DNA from: Desulfobulbus propionicus
GTDB taxonomy: Bacteria > Desulfobacterota > Desulfobulbia > Desulfobulbales > Desulfobulbaceae
Direction of reading: 5' to 3'
NCBI GenBank assembly: GCA_002747135.1
Contig: PDTE01000027.1
Coordinates: 1 to 47,371, forward strand
DNA length: 47,371 nucleotides
The notes beneath the pieces were generated by a model. It was not told the origin of the DNA. It ran no database searches and saw nothing but the letters and a program-made list of their open reading frames with translations. Shown here piece by piece: positions 7,004 through 16,614 of this stretch. A program made the position numbers and the translations under genes. The number at the start of each line of letters is the position of its first letter. Position 1 is the first letter of the stretch.

Positions 7004-9487
7004 TTACATCATATTTTCAGGATCTCTGTCCACAACCAGCACAACCCTTCCCCTGGTCAGCTTTTGTCTTTTCTGGAGAACAACACTGCAGGCCTCATGG
7101 AGAAGCTGCTGAGAGCGGCTTTTCAGTAACAACTGCCACCGATATTTGTCTTTTATTCTGCCCAGGGGAGCAGGAGCAGGCCCAAGGATGTCGACGAGCC
7201 TTCCAGAGGTGAGTTCCTCCAGGCTCAGTCTGGTTTTCTCAGCTGCCTCCTGCACCTGGGCCTCATCACTGCCAGAGAACCTGATGTTCACCATTCTGGC
7301 ATGGGGGGGAAAAAGCAGCTGTGCCCTTTGTCGTTGTTCCAGCTCATACATGGAGACGTAGTCATGTTTCCGGGCAAAGCGAATTGCAGGATGACCTGGC
7401 TGATGGGTCTGAATAATAACTTCACCCTTTTCCTTTCCCCTGCCCGCCCTGCCGGTAACCTGCGATAAAAGAGAAAAGGTGCGCTCACCAGCCTTGTAGT
7501 CCGGCATGGCCAGCCCGGCATCTGCCCAGAGGATTCCCACCAGGGTAATACCGGGGAAGTGCAGCCCTTTGGCGATCATCTGTGTTCCAACCAGGATATC
7601 AATTTCCTGGTCTCGAACAGCCTTGAGGATTTTCATATAGTGCTTTCTGTCGGAAGCAACGTCACTGTCGAGTCTGGCTATCCTGGCTTCGGGAAAGAGC
7701 TGCCCTGCCTCATTTTCAATCCGTTCCGCTCCGAGCCCTACGCCAATCAGCCGCCTTGACTGACAGGCGTGACAGACTGCGCCAGCTTCCCTGGCAAAAC
7801 CGCAATAATGACAGAGGAGCTGTTTTCTTGAGCGGTGCAGGGTCAGGGAGACCTGACAGTGCCGACATTGCAGCACCTGACCGCAGTCCTGACAGAGAAG
7901 GGAGGAAGAATAGCCCCGGCGGTTGATAAAAAGCAGGGTCTGCTGACGCCGTTCCAGCGTTGCCTGTATGGCGCTGATCAATTCATCTGAAAAAAACAGG
8001 TCAGGCCGCCTTCGTCTGCTTTTACCCAGGTCTATCACCCTGACTCCGGGCATTGGCCTGTCTTCCACCCTTTTTGTCATGGTCAAAAGGGTATACTTGC
8101 CGGTTTTGCTGTTATGATAGCTGGTAACGGAAGGGGTCGCCGAGCCGAGTATGATCGGGCATGACGCAAATTTTGCCCGCATAACGGCAACATCTCTTCC
8201 ATGATAGCGAAGGGCATCTTCCTGCTTGTATGCCGGCTCGTGTTCTTCATCCACAATTATTATGCCCAGGTTCTCAAGCGGGGCAAAGACACCGGACCTT
8301 GCCCCCAGCACTACCTGGGCCCGGCCGTCAATAATCCGCTGCCACTGATCGTGGCGTTCTCCAGGAGGCAAGCCGCTGTGATACAGGGCCAGGGACTCAC
8401 CGAATCGAGCATAAAACTGCTGCTCCATCTGTGAGGCAAGGGCGATCTCCGGCACCAGAACCAGGGCGGATTTTCCCTGACAAAGGGCCTGGCTTACAGC
8501 CCGCAAATATACCTCTGTTTTACCACATCCGGTAATACCAAAAAGAAGAAACGGGGAAAACCGGCCAGCGTCTACAGCAGGAAGAATATGGGCAAGCACA
8601 TCTTGTTGTTCTTCGCTCAAGGTAACTGGAATAACACGGGAAGGCGGCGTCTCACCAAAAGGGTTACGATACACCCGCTGCTGCTTTTTTATAAAGATAT
8701 TTTTTTCACACAGGGATCGCAGTGCAGGGGAGGCATTTTTGTACTCATGGAGAATACAGCTCCTGGGCAGAGAACGATGCAGCTCGCCACGCACAAGCTC
8801 CATAAATATATCCACTGTTTTTTGTTCAGAAGGCTTGAGTCTCTGTCGTATTGCGAGCGTTTTATCCTGACCGATGCACTCCTGATCAAGCCGGTACACC
8901 ACCTGTCTTTTTACGGGCACCTTTTTGGTGACCACTTCAGAAGCACAGGTGATGTACCCCTGACGAACCAGTTGACCTATTGCCTTCTTCGTATCCCTGC
9001 TTCGCATATATCGCGCGGTTGTTCCAGGCGGCAGGGTCTTGTCTAACACAAGTTTTCTTGCCCACTCCTCCTGCTGATACTGCCTGACTTCCGGATCCCT
9101 GCTGTCTGCAAAATACTGCTCTCCCTTTGCGGTAAGTGTAATCCTGTTGCCGCTTCGAGCTGAAGGTGCCATGGACAGTCCGGTCTTGATCACGCCTCCC
9201 AGTGGATAATGATAATAGGTGGCTATCCAGTGATAAAGCTCCAGCATACCGGCCGGAAAGACCGGAGTGGCAGAAAGAACCTCTGTAACAGGTTTAACAG
9301 GGTACGGTGCAGGGGCAGTTGATTCACTATCAGATGCAGTGACGACATATCCTGTCACCTTACGCCCGGCAAGCGGCACCAGAACACAGCTCCCCACAGG
9401 CAGGGGGGCATCGGATGAAGGCGGCTGACTGTAGGTCAGACATTTTTCAACCGGGGCGTCCACCGCCACCTCATACGTCTTCATCAT
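7004..9487 (-). CDS. priA: Primosomal protein N', replication restart helicase
   Basis: The 827 residues match PriA over its full length. The N-terminal DNA-binding region (to about 100) is followed by the superfamily 2 helicase core with Walker A GITGCGKT (about 317-324), DEEH (about 413-416) and GSATPS. The inserted zinc-binding segment shows paired cysteines (CQDCGQVLQCRHC, then CHYCG and CHAC). The second helicase lobe has GTQMIAKGLHFP and QVTGRAGRG. PriA recognises stalled forks and reloads the replicative helicase. The start ATG overlaps the galU stop by four bases (ATGA), so the two are probably translated together. Confidence 0.97.
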   Translation of the reverse strand: MMKTYEVAVDAPVEKCLTYSQPPSSDAPLPVGSCVLVPLAGRKVTGYVVTASDSESTAPAPYPVKPVTEVLSATPVFPAGMLELYHWIATYYHYPLGGVIKTGLSMAPSARSGNRITLTAKGEQYFADSRDPEVRQYQQEEWARKLVLDKTLPPGTTARYMRSRDTKKAIGQLVRQGYITCASEVVTKKVPVKRQVVYRLDQECIGQDKTLAIRQRLKPSEQKTVDIFMELVRGELHRSLPRSCILHEYKNASPALRSLCEKNIFIKKQQRVYRNPFGETPPSRVIPVTLSEEQQDVLAHILPAVDAGRFSPFLLFGITGCGKTEVYLRAVSQALCQGKSALVLVPEIALASQMEQQFYARFGESLALYHSGLPPGERHDQWQRIIDGRAQVVLGARSGVFAPLENLGIIIVDEEHEPAYKQEDALRYHGRDVAVMRAKFASCPIILGSATPSVTSYHNSKTGKYTLLTMTKRVEDRPMPGVRVIDLGKSRRRRPDLFFSDELISAIQATLERRQQTLLFINRRGYSSSLLCQDCGQVLQCRHCQVSLTLHRSRKQLLCHYCGFAREAGAVCHACQSRRLIGVGLGAERIENEAGQLFPEARIARLDSDVASDRKHYMKILKAVRDQEIDILVGTQMIAKGLHFPGITLVGILWADAGLAMPDYKAGERTFSLLSQVTGRAGRGKEKGEVIIQTHQPGHPAIRFARKHDYVSMYELEQRQRAQLLFPPHARMVNIRFSGSDEAQVQEAAEKTRLSLEELTSGRLVDILGPAPAPLGRIKDKYRWQLLLKSRSQQLLHEACSVVLQKRQKLTRGRVVLVVDRDPENMM

Positions 9488-10374
9488 AGAGGGTATTTGT
9501 TACAGCCGCTGCAGATTACCTCAAGGTGCTGCCGGAAATCCTTACCCAGGGTTTGATGCTGCAGGCCAAAATCAACAATTGCTTTAAGATAGCCAAGCTT
9601 ATCGCCGGCATCGTAGCGTTTTCCTTCAAACTCGTAGGCATACATCCCGCGGATATTGGCAAGGGCCAGCAAGGCATCTGTCAGCTGGATCTCACCCCCG
9701 TGTCCCGGAGTCGTTTTCCCTAGAAGATCAAATACTTCCGGCATAAGCAGATAACGACCTATAATGGCCATGTCTGAGTTGGATGTTCCAGGGGCAGGTT
9801 TTTCCACCATCCGCTCTACAGAATACGTCCGTTCTATATCGGTTGCCTTGCCCTCGACTATTCCATATTGATAGGTTTGATCCATGGGAACCCGCTGGAT
9901 GGCGACAATAGACTCGCCGACCTTGTTATAGAGTTCTATCATCTGCTTGCAGCAAGGGACCTTGCTGTTGACCAGGTCATCACCAAGAAGCACCAGAAAA
10001 GGGTCATTGCCGATGACATTTCGCGCCATCCAGATAGCATGCCCGAGACCAAGCGGTTTTTTCTGGCGGACGGAAACAATGTCAATAAGATTGGAGATGT
10101 TATTGAGTTCTTCCCGAAGTTTTGTTTTATTTTTTTCATTCAGTACCGTATCAAGCTGAAAATCATAGTCAAAGTGGTTTTCAATGGCGGATTTTCCTTC
10201 ACTTGTGATAAGAATAATTTCTTCAATCCCTGAAGCCACGACCTCCTCGACAATATACTGTATGGTCGGCCGGTCAACTATGGTAAGCATTTCCTTGGGA
10301 ATGGCCTTCGTTGCCGGCAGAAAACGGGTACCTAACCCGGCAACCGGAATCACCGCTTTTTTTATAGACTTCAT
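9484..10374 (-). CDS. galU: UTP-glucose-1-phosphate uridylyltransferase
   Basis: From ATG 10374, with GGGGA close upstream, 296 residues open MKSIKKAVIPVAGLGTRFLP, the nucleotide-binding signature of bacterial GalU; KAIPKEM, LLGDD and VEKPAP follow. It makes UDP-glucose for envelope polysaccharides. An in-frame ATG 15 codons upstream exists but lies outside the conserved start. The gene overlaps priA by four bases; the pairing looks like operon convenience rather than shared function. Confidence 0.96.
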   Translation of the reverse strand: MKSIKKAVIPVAGLGTRFLPATKAIPKEMLTIVDRPTIQYIVEEVVASGIEEIILITSEGKSAIENHFDYDFQLDTVLNEKNKTKLREELNNISNLIDIVSVRQKKPLGLGHAIWMARNVIGNDPFLVLLGDDLVNSKVPCCKQMIELYNKVGESIVAIQRVPMDQTYQYGIVEGKATDIERTYSVERMVEKPAPGTSNSDMAIIGRYLLMPEVFDLLGKTTPGHGGEIQLTDALLALANIRGMYAYEFEGKRYDAGDKLGYLKAIVDFGLQHQTLGKDFRQHLEVICSGCNKYPL

Positions 10375-10692
10375 CTTTTCCCCAGCAAGATAGAAATTTT
10401 TCAAGTATTTTTTGTACACAGCGTCTCACTTCATTTGCTTACCTGCGCGAGATCGCGCCTGTACACATCTGAAGCAGCGTTGACAGGACACCAGGTACAG
10501 CTTGCTTGCAACCTGTTTAAAAATATACTCTTATTTTAGTTTTCCTCTCAAGCAGAAAAAAAACTGGTACCTGGTCACGGCCACATCATCTTTGCCCGAT
10601 CACAATTCAGTTACGGTCGTGGCCAGGTACACGTAAGAGACAGGAAATAATGCAGAAATAAAGACCACGTAATCTCGGATATATCACTTGTC
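10375..10692. other. Repeat-filled gap between galU and hrpA
   Basis: No gene. It carries a family D-like fragment (GATCGCGCCTGTACACATC at about 10450), a solo family A end (AGCGTTGACAGGACACCAG at about 10476) and a family E hairpin (10562-10634). Divergent promoters for galU and hrpA must lie here but could not be placed. Confidence 0.6.
10562..10634. repeat. Family E repeat copy 1
   Basis: GTACCTGG and CCAGGTAC pair at the ends; the middle (ATCTTTGCCCGATCACAA) resembles that of 19813-19879. Two copies with the same order of segments define the family. Confidence 0.6.
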
Positions 10693-13600
10693 ATGCGCCT
10701 TTCATACCCTCCGGAACTGCCTGTTTCCCGGCACAAGGATGAGATCTGGGCAGCGATCAAAGCCAACCAGGTCATTATTGTTGCCGGTGATACTGGTTCT
10801 GGAAAAACAACCCAACTCCCCAAGATGTGCCTTGAAGCCGGGCTCGGCAAAAAAGGTCTGATCGGCTGTACCCAGCCCAGACGAATCGCCGCCTTGTCAG
10901 TTGCAGACAGGGTGGCCGAAGAGATTGGCAGGGACTATGTTGGCTCCAGAATTCGTTTTCAGGACAATGTGCCTGCGCAGACCCGTATTAAATTCATGAC
11001 CGACGGCATCCTGCTGGCAGAAACCAGAAGTGACCGCTCCCTTTTAAGCTACGATACCATTATTATTGATGAGGCTCATGAACGCAGTTTAAATATTGAT
11101 TTTCTCCTGGGGTATATAAAGCAGCTGCTTCCTGACCGGCCAGAGCTGAAACTTATTATCTCTTCTGCAACAATTGACACGAAGAAATTCAGCCAGCATT
11201 TTGCCGGTGCCCGGACCATACCGGTTACCGGTCGGCTCTTCCCCATAACTACCCGTTATCACGCTCCTGAAAAAGAAGATAAACACAGCATTGCTGATTA
11301 TGTTACGCAGGCAGTCGAGGCTGTCGAAGATATTGCTGCCGATCCTTTCAGCGGAGATGTTCTTGTCTTTTTGCCGACAGAGCGTGATATTTTTGATGTA
11401 CTTGAACAGCTGGAGGAAAGAGTCCGCACAGAAAACCTGGTACTCCCTCTCTTTGGCCGGATGCAGTCCTCTGACCAGAAGCGCATTTTTTTACCCTCTT
11501 CCAAACGAAAAATCATCCTGGCGACCAATATAGCAGAGACCTCGATTACGGTTCCCGGCATTCAATATGTAGTTGACTCAGGGCTCGCCAGAATATCCCG
11601 CTACAATGTTCGCACAGGAACAACAAGCCTGCGTGTAGCAAGAATATCCCGGGCAAGCTGTGACCAGCGGCAAGGCCGTTGCGGCAGAACCGGGCCAGGA
11701 ACCTGCATCCGTCTTTATTCTGAAGAGGATTACCTGGCAAGAGACGCCTATACATTACCGGAAATGCAACGTTCCAACCTGGCCGAAGTAATCTTGCAAA
11801 TGGTCAGTCTTGACCTGGGTGCACCAGAGCATTTTCCTTTTGTTGATCCGCCTGCTCCCCGGGCAATACGAGAGGGTTTTCGCACCCTTCAGGAGCTGGG
11901 CGCATTGAAAGCGGACAGGACAATGACCAGAAATGGCCGCATCATGGCCGGCCTTCCCCTTCCTCCCCGCATAGCACGAATTGTTGTTGAAGCAGCGGCG
12001 CAAGGTGCTCTCAGGGAAGCCTGCATTATCGCGGCAGCACTGTCAGTACAGGATCCCCGTGTTCGTCCTCTTGACCAGGAAACAAAAGCTGACGAAGCGC
12101 ACAAAAAATTTGCGGACACACGATCAGACTTTCTGACCCTTTTAAATATCTGGAAGGCACTGCATGAAAATAAAAAGCGAGTCAGCTGGTCCATGCTCTC
12201 CCGGTTCTGCAGGGCTCACTATCTGTCCTGGCAGCGAATGAGGGAATGGCTGGATGTGCATGAGCAGCTGCGCAGAATAGTGGCCGGAAAAAAAGGATTT
12301 CCGCTAAACGAGACAGCTGCAGAATATGACGGCCTGCACAAGGCTCTGACCAGCGGTTTTTTACGTAACTTCGGCAGGAAAAAAGAGAAAAACCTGTATT
12401 TGACTCCAGGCAGCAAACAGGTGGCTCTTTTTCCTGGCTCCAGCCTGCATAACCGTGGCTGTCAATGGATTGTTGCAGCAGATCTTGTTGAAACCACCCA
12501 GCTTTTTGCTCGTACAGCCGCACAGATAGATGTGGAGTGGCTCGAAGAGCTGGGTGGCGCATTATGCAAAAAATCATGGTCTCATCCGCGCTGGGAAAAA
12601 AAAAGCGGCAAGGTGATAGCTGACGAACAGGTGAGTCTTTTTGGCATCCCCATTGTCAGCGGCAGAAAGGTTAATTATGGCAGAATTAACAAAACGACCC
12701 TGGAAGAGGCCAGGGCTATATTCATTCAGGAAGCGCTTGTAAATGGACGGTTAGCAGGCCGTTATCCTTTTCTGGAACACAACAAGGCCCTTATCCTCCA
12801 ATACAGGGAGATTGAAGAAAGGGTCAGACGACACAGCATTGTTGCCGATGAGCTGCAGCTGTTTGCATTTTATGAAAAGCGACTTGGCAATACCTATGAT
12901 CGTTTTACCCTGAACCGTTTACTCAGACGTAAAAAGGATGACACCTTTTTACGTCTGAGTAAAAACGATGTCTGCTGCACCGCACCTGCTGAAGAAGAGC
13001 TTTATCTTTTCCCGCAAACCATACGGGCAGGAGACACAGAATTATCCCTGCAGTATCTGTTTGAGCCGGGCAGCAGTAACGATGGGGTTACGGTGCTTAT
13101 CCCTGCTCATCTTGTCACAACCATCAAGCCGGCAATATTTGAATGGCTCGTCCCCGGACTGCTTCCTGAAAAAATTCACTTTCTTCTGAAGCGGCTTCCC
13201 AAAAAAATCCGAAAAAACCTGGTGCCCATCCCTGACACGGTTGACAGGATTCTTGACTGTCTTGACATGTACAATGGCTCGCTGTATCAAGGACTCGAAC
13301 AGGCCCTGTTAAAGCTGTACAGGATACAGGTTCAGAGAGCAGCATGGCAGGTGCGGGAACTGCCAGCCCATTTGCGCATGAATTTTCAGCTTATAGACAA
13401 GAACGGAAAAAAAACAGCCTCTTCCTCCTCGTTTCTGGAGTTGACAAGGAAAACAAGAGCCCCTGACCAGACAACATCCAGACGCGTTATTGATGAGCTG
13501 CCAGAGGTACCAGACATTACGGCCAAAGACCTTGATACGCTCGTGCCCAGGCATGCCCCTTCAGGCATGCTTTATTACCCCCTGCTTTTCTTTGATGAAA

Positions 13601-14415
13601 AGAAGGGGCAAATCAAGGCCCGGTATACAGAGACATCCGGTCCTGCTTTAAAAGAAAACACCCGTGCTGTTCAGGAGCTGTACAGTCAGCAGTTTCCCGG
13701 GGAGATCAGTCAGCTGAAGAAAATGTGCAAGACCGCTGTCACAGGGCAATCAGCCAGCTGGCTTTCGCTTGGGGCGAACCTGTCGGCAGCAGAGCTGAAA
13801 GATGCGTTGTTCTCCTTTATTCTCAAGTCATTGTTTGCCATTACTCCCCATGCGCTGCCTTCAACCAGCGAGTTTACCCGTAAGGTCAACACCATCAGGA
13901 AACAAGGGTTTCTGCGGGAAGCAAAGAATATCGAGCAATGTATCGTACGAGCAGTCAGCAGGCGAAAAGAGGCGGTAAAGGCAATACAGCAATGGGAAGG
14001 GCGCGCCAGAAAAACGAGATCACTTGATCCGGATCGTCTGCAAGAATACCAGGCAATTCTGGAGCAGATTCTTCCTCACGATTTTTTAGGCGGAGCCACA
14101 GATATTTCTCTGGATAAGATACCACGATACCTGCAGGCATTGATTATTCGGATTGAGCGGGCAGAACATGCCCCGGGCAAAGATCACAACAAGGCAAAAA
14201 GGGTAATCCAGGCAAGGCGTCGCCTTGACCAGATCGCTGAATTTCACACCCCCTCCCCCCAATGCAGGCATTGTCTCAAGCAATATCGGGAGATGGTGGA
14301 AGAACTCAGGGTTTCAGTCTTTGCCCCCGAGCTTGGTACAGCAATGGCTGTGTCTGAAAAAAAACTCGAACTGTTCTGGCAGGTTGTGGAAGACAATTGC
14401 CGTCATGTCGAGTAA
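10693..14415 (+). CDS. hrpA: ATP-dependent RNA helicase, DEAH-box HrpA
   Basis: The 1240 residues are close to the roughly 1300 of E. coli HrpA. Walker A GDTGSGKTT (about 32-40), DEAH (126-129), SSATID, then lobe 2 with ATNIAETSITVPGI and QRQGRCGRTGPG. The helicase-associated and OB-like domains follow, and the long C-terminal region (HrpA-type DUF3418-like) completes the protein. HrpA is a 3'-5' RNA helicase linked to mRNA processing and to rescue of colliding ribosomes. The first ATG that keeps the conserved N-terminus was used; no clear ribosome binding site precedes it. The gene appears monocistronic. Confidence 0.95.
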   Translation: MRLSYPPELPVSRHKDEIWAAIKANQVIIVAGDTGSGKTTQLPKMCLEAGLGKKGLIGCTQPRRIAALSVADRVAEEIGRDYVGSRIRFQDNVPAQTRIKFMTDGILLAETRSDRSLLSYDTIIIDEAHERSLNIDFLLGYIKQLLPDRPELKLIISSATIDTKKFSQHFAGARTIPVTGRLFPITTRYHAPEKEDKHSIADYVTQAVEAVEDIAADPFSGDVLVFLPTERDIFDVLEQLEERVRTENLVLPLFGRMQSSDQKRIFLPSSKRKIILATNIAETSITVPGIQYVVDSGLARISRYNVRTGTTSLRVARISRASCDQRQGRCGRTGPGTCIRLYSEEDYLARDAYTLPEMQRSNLAEVILQMVSLDLGAPEHFPFVDPPAPRAIREGFRTLQELGALKADRTMTRNGRIMAGLPLPPRIARIVVEAAAQGALREACIIAAALSVQDPRVRPLDQETKADEAHKKFADTRSDFLTLLNIWKALHENKKRVSWSMLSRFCRAHYLSWQRMREWLDVHEQLRRIVAGKKGFPLNETAAEYDGLHKALTSGFLRNFGRKKEKNLYLTPGSKQVALFPGSSLHNRGCQWIVAADLVETTQLFARTAAQIDVEWLEELGGALCKKSWSHPRWEKKSGKVIADEQVSLFGIPIVSGRKVNYGRINKTTLEEARAIFIQEALVNGRLAGRYPFLEHNKALILQYREIEERVRRHSIVADELQLFAFYEKRLGNTYDRFTLNRLLRRKKDDTFLRLSKNDVCCTAPAEEELYLFPQTIRAGDTELSLQYLFEPGSSNDGVTVLIPAHLVTTIKPAIFEWLVPGLLPEKIHFLLKRLPKKIRKNLVPIPDTVDRILDCLDMYNGSLYQGLEQALLKLYRIQVQRAAWQVRELPAHLRMNFQLIDKNGKKTASSSSFLELTRKTRAPDQTTSRRVIDELPEVPDITAKDLDTLVPRHAPSGMLYYPLLFFDEKKGQIKARYTETSGPALKENTRAVQELYSQQFPGEISQLKKMCKTAVTGQSASWLSLGANLSAAELKDALFSFILKSLFAITPHALPSTSEFTRKVNTIRKQGFLREAKNIEQCIVRAVSRRKEAVKAIQQWEGRARKTRSLDPDRLQEYQAILEQILPHDFLGGATDISLDKIPRYLQALIIRIERAEHAPGKDHNKAKRVIQARRRLDQIAEFHTPSPQCRHCLKQYREMVEELRVSVFAPELGTAMAVSEKKLELFWQVVEDNCRHVE

Positions 14416-14548
14416 GTGGAATCCGGGATAGATGCCGCGTGAGTACTTGCTGTTTATTTAATTGGCATATATGCTATACTGGCAATGTTCGCTGCAATGC
14501 AGCGATAACAGGTATTCGCACTATTCACCCTATCCAAAGGAGCTTGAC

Positions 14549-15874
14549 GTGAAAAAAACAATGTTTCAATTCATTCCGTCTGTCCTGATTATTGCCCTGC
14601 TAAGCTTCGGCTGCGCCGGGAAAAAGGAAGACACCCAGACATCTTCCCCCCCACCTGGTAAACAGGTTGGAAAATCACACAGTACTAACGTCTATACCGG
14701 AAAAATTGTCGGTAAATCAAATAAGGCCAAAACCATCTCCATTAAAACAGGTAAAGGCCAGCAGGCAAAAACGATGCTGCTCCAGTTCGACGATAACACC
14801 ACAGGTGTTGAAAACGCCGTGAAAGGACGCGCTGCTCACATTGAATATAACGAGGTGGATGGGGTAAAGCTTGCCGTTAACATCAAGCCCAAACTTGCCA
14901 AACTGCCTGCCGGAGTTACCGAGATCAAGACAGAGGAGCTGGAACCCCTGTTGGCTGAGAAGGCAAAGCTCTTTCTCGTTGATTCACGGCCGGCAAGCCG
15001 ATATGCTCAGTCCCACCTTCCTGAAGCTGTTTCCATCCCCGTTCCGAAACTGAAAAAAAGAAAGGCGGAATTACTGCCAGAGAACAAGAACATACCCCTT
15101 GTTTTTTATTGCGGAGGGCCTACATGAGGCATGTCCACCGCTTCCGCCGGTCTGGCGAAAAAATTAGGTTATACCAATGTCCGGGTATATCTTGACGGTG
15201 AACCTGCATGGTCTGGGGCAATGCTGCCCACGTACGCCACCAATGATTTTATAAAAAACGGCAACGTGGTTCTCATTGATATCCGGCCCTTTTCTCAAGC
15301 TGTCGAAGGACGCATCAAGGGAGCGCACAGCATCCCTTACGAAGAGCTCGAAGATCATATGGATAACATTCCCAGAAACGCTCCGGTCGTCCTTTACGGT
15401 AACGAAGAAGTCCTTGATGCCGTTAAAGAGATGAGAGACGATGGCTTTAAGCTCGTTTCCCTTGTGGAAGGAGGACTGAACGGCTGGATTTCTTCAGGAG
15501 AAGCCATTGAAAAAGGCCCTGTTTTCAGCACAGAAATCAGCTGGACACGAAAGCTTGGCAAGGGAGAGGTGTCGCTTGCTGACTTTAGAAAGGCAGCTTT
15601 TGGAGAGGATAAGGATGCCCTGATCGTTGACGCAAGAACAGCTGATGAAGTGGCTGAGCTTGGGATATTCAAAAACACGGTAAATATCCCGCTTGATGAA
15701 ATTCCTCAAAGATTGAACGAACTGCCAAAAGATAAAAAAATTTATGTCCATTGCTCAACCGGAGCAAGGGCGGACATGGCCTATAACGAGCTGATAAAAA
15801 ACGGGTTTAATGCAAAATTTCTGCTTCTGAACATTGAAGACGCGTCCTGTGATTGTGAAATCATCAGGCCCTGA
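14549..15874 (+). CDS. Triple-rhodanese lipoprotein with in-frame UGA, probable selenoprotein
   Basis: Starts at GTG 14549 behind AAAGGAG. Read through TGA 15125-15127 it gives 441 residues. N-terminal lipoprotein-like signal (ALLSFGC, Cys22), a small beta-rich region (about 45-115), then three rhodanese-like domains. In the first (about 125-215) the active loop reads FYCGGPT-U-GMS, where rhodaneses of this type have YCGGxxCxxS; the UGA stands where that second Cys is expected (residue 193), and the homology resumes at once (AGLAKKLGYTNVRVYLDGEPAW). The second (about 230-310) lacks a catalytic Cys (VVLYGNEEV). The third has VHCSTGARA with Cys402. Just after the UGA a hairpin with loop GGTCT (15149-15153) resembles the fdhF SECIS. 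Likely a periplasmic membrane-anchored sulfur-transfer protein. Alternatives: nonsense mutation or sequencing error. Confidence 0.8.
15125..15160 (+). promoter_or_regulatory. Putative bacterial SECIS element at the UGA codon
   Basis: After TGA 15125-15127, 21 bases lead to the loop GGTCT (15149-15153). The stem is CGCC (15145-15148) with GGCG (15154-15157), one C-A mismatch, then TT (15142-15143) with AA (15159-15160). The E. coli fdhF SECIS also has a GGUCU loop about 18 bases after its UGA. The element would be the binding site for SelB. The selenium-insertion genes themselves are not in the window. Confidence 0.65.
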
Positions 15875-15881
15875 CCCGCCG

Positions 15882-15973
15882 TGTTCATGAACATTTTGTC
15901 TTATTGGAGAGGAAGTACACAAGAAAAACAGATGGATGTACTGTCTGCGAACCAGCTCAAACTCAGACAAGAT
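15882..15973 (+). repeat. Family C repeat, diverged copy
   Basis: Begins TTCATGAACATTTTGTC and ends near CTCAGACAAGATA. It aligns over its length with the copy after lepA (27337-27448), with many substitutions. Confidence 0.55.
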
Positions 15974-16010
15974 ACGAGCGAAGATCGTACCTCCTGAACT
16001 GATGAGCACC

Positions 16011-16184
16011 AGTGTCCTGTCAACACTGCTCTGTCGTATCCTGCCTGTCTTTTTCAGCCCTTAATCAGCCCTTAAGCCTTGCCCCGGGTCACACAGCACT
16101 ACTGGGCAACGCAGGACAAGGCTCCATAAGGACAGGAAAAATCCGGCGCACTATCCTGACATTTCATCGTTGACAGGACACGAG
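16011..16184 (+). repeat. Family A repeat, full copy (174 bp)
   Basis: Ends are GTGTCCTGTCAAC and its inverse GTTGACAGGACACGAG. The middle is an extended imperfect palindrome around CACAGCACTACTGGGC. This copy has a small duplication (CAGCCCTTAATCAGCCCTTA) not seen in other copies. Confidence 0.85.
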
Positions 16185-16271
16185 GGGGTACCCCGTAGTG
16201 CCCATTAACTTTTTGTCTCATTTGAGAAGAAAAATCAGGAAGAGAGCCTGCCTTCAGGGAGAAACCCGTTA

Positions 16272-16598
16272 TCAATGATATTTTGCCAGCTCTGCCAGCA
16301 GCTCTCCCATGAAAGTCCCCTGCCCTTCCATGCCTGCTAATTCGCCTGCACGCGCGTTTGTTTCAATTTGTAATGCCAGGTCGCGGACAGCCTCTATACC
16401 AAGACTTGCCGCAGCTCCCTTTAAACTGTGTGCAGCTGCCACAATCCCGTCAGTGTCCCTGGCCGTTATTGCGGCCTTGAGTTGTTTCAGGTCTGCAGCC
16501 GAGGAGTCCTGGAACAAGATGATCAGCTCATCGAGTAATTCCTCGTCACCTCCTGTCTGTTCAAGGGCAAACTCTTTATTCCACTGGAGCAATCCCAT
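16272..16598 (-). CDS. Stand-alone HPt phosphotransfer protein
   Basis: 108 residues, all one HPt domain: an antiparallel helical protein with the phospho-acceptor motif AAHSLKGAAASLG (His near residue 57). Such proteins pass phosphate between hybrid kinases and response regulators. No receiver or hybrid kinase is adjacent, so its partner is unknown. Start ATG 16598 follows GGAGGG at ideal spacing. It is the last gene of a compact minus-strand run, purDE-tsaC-hpt, with 16 bases between tsaC and this start. Confidence 0.88.
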   Translation of the reverse strand: MGLLQWNKEFALEQTGGDEELLDELIILFQDSSAADLKQLKAAITARDTDGIVAAAHSLKGAAASLGIEAVRDLALQIETNARAGELAGMEGQGTFMGELLAELAKYH

Positions 16599-16614
16599 TG
16601 TCCCTCCTTCTCCA

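Larger units (their letters stand above)
15875..16271. other. Gap between convergent genes filled by repeats
   Basis: No gene. Contains a family C copy (about 15882-15973), a full family A copy (16011-16184) and a family C fragment (TTTTTGTCTCATTTGAGAAG at about 16210). Confidence 0.7.

Noticed and set aside
15131..15874. Second rhodanese frame as a separate gene starting at ATG 15131
   Set aside because: No ribosome binding site before it, and its start cuts through a rhodanese domain; a single product read through UGA fits better.
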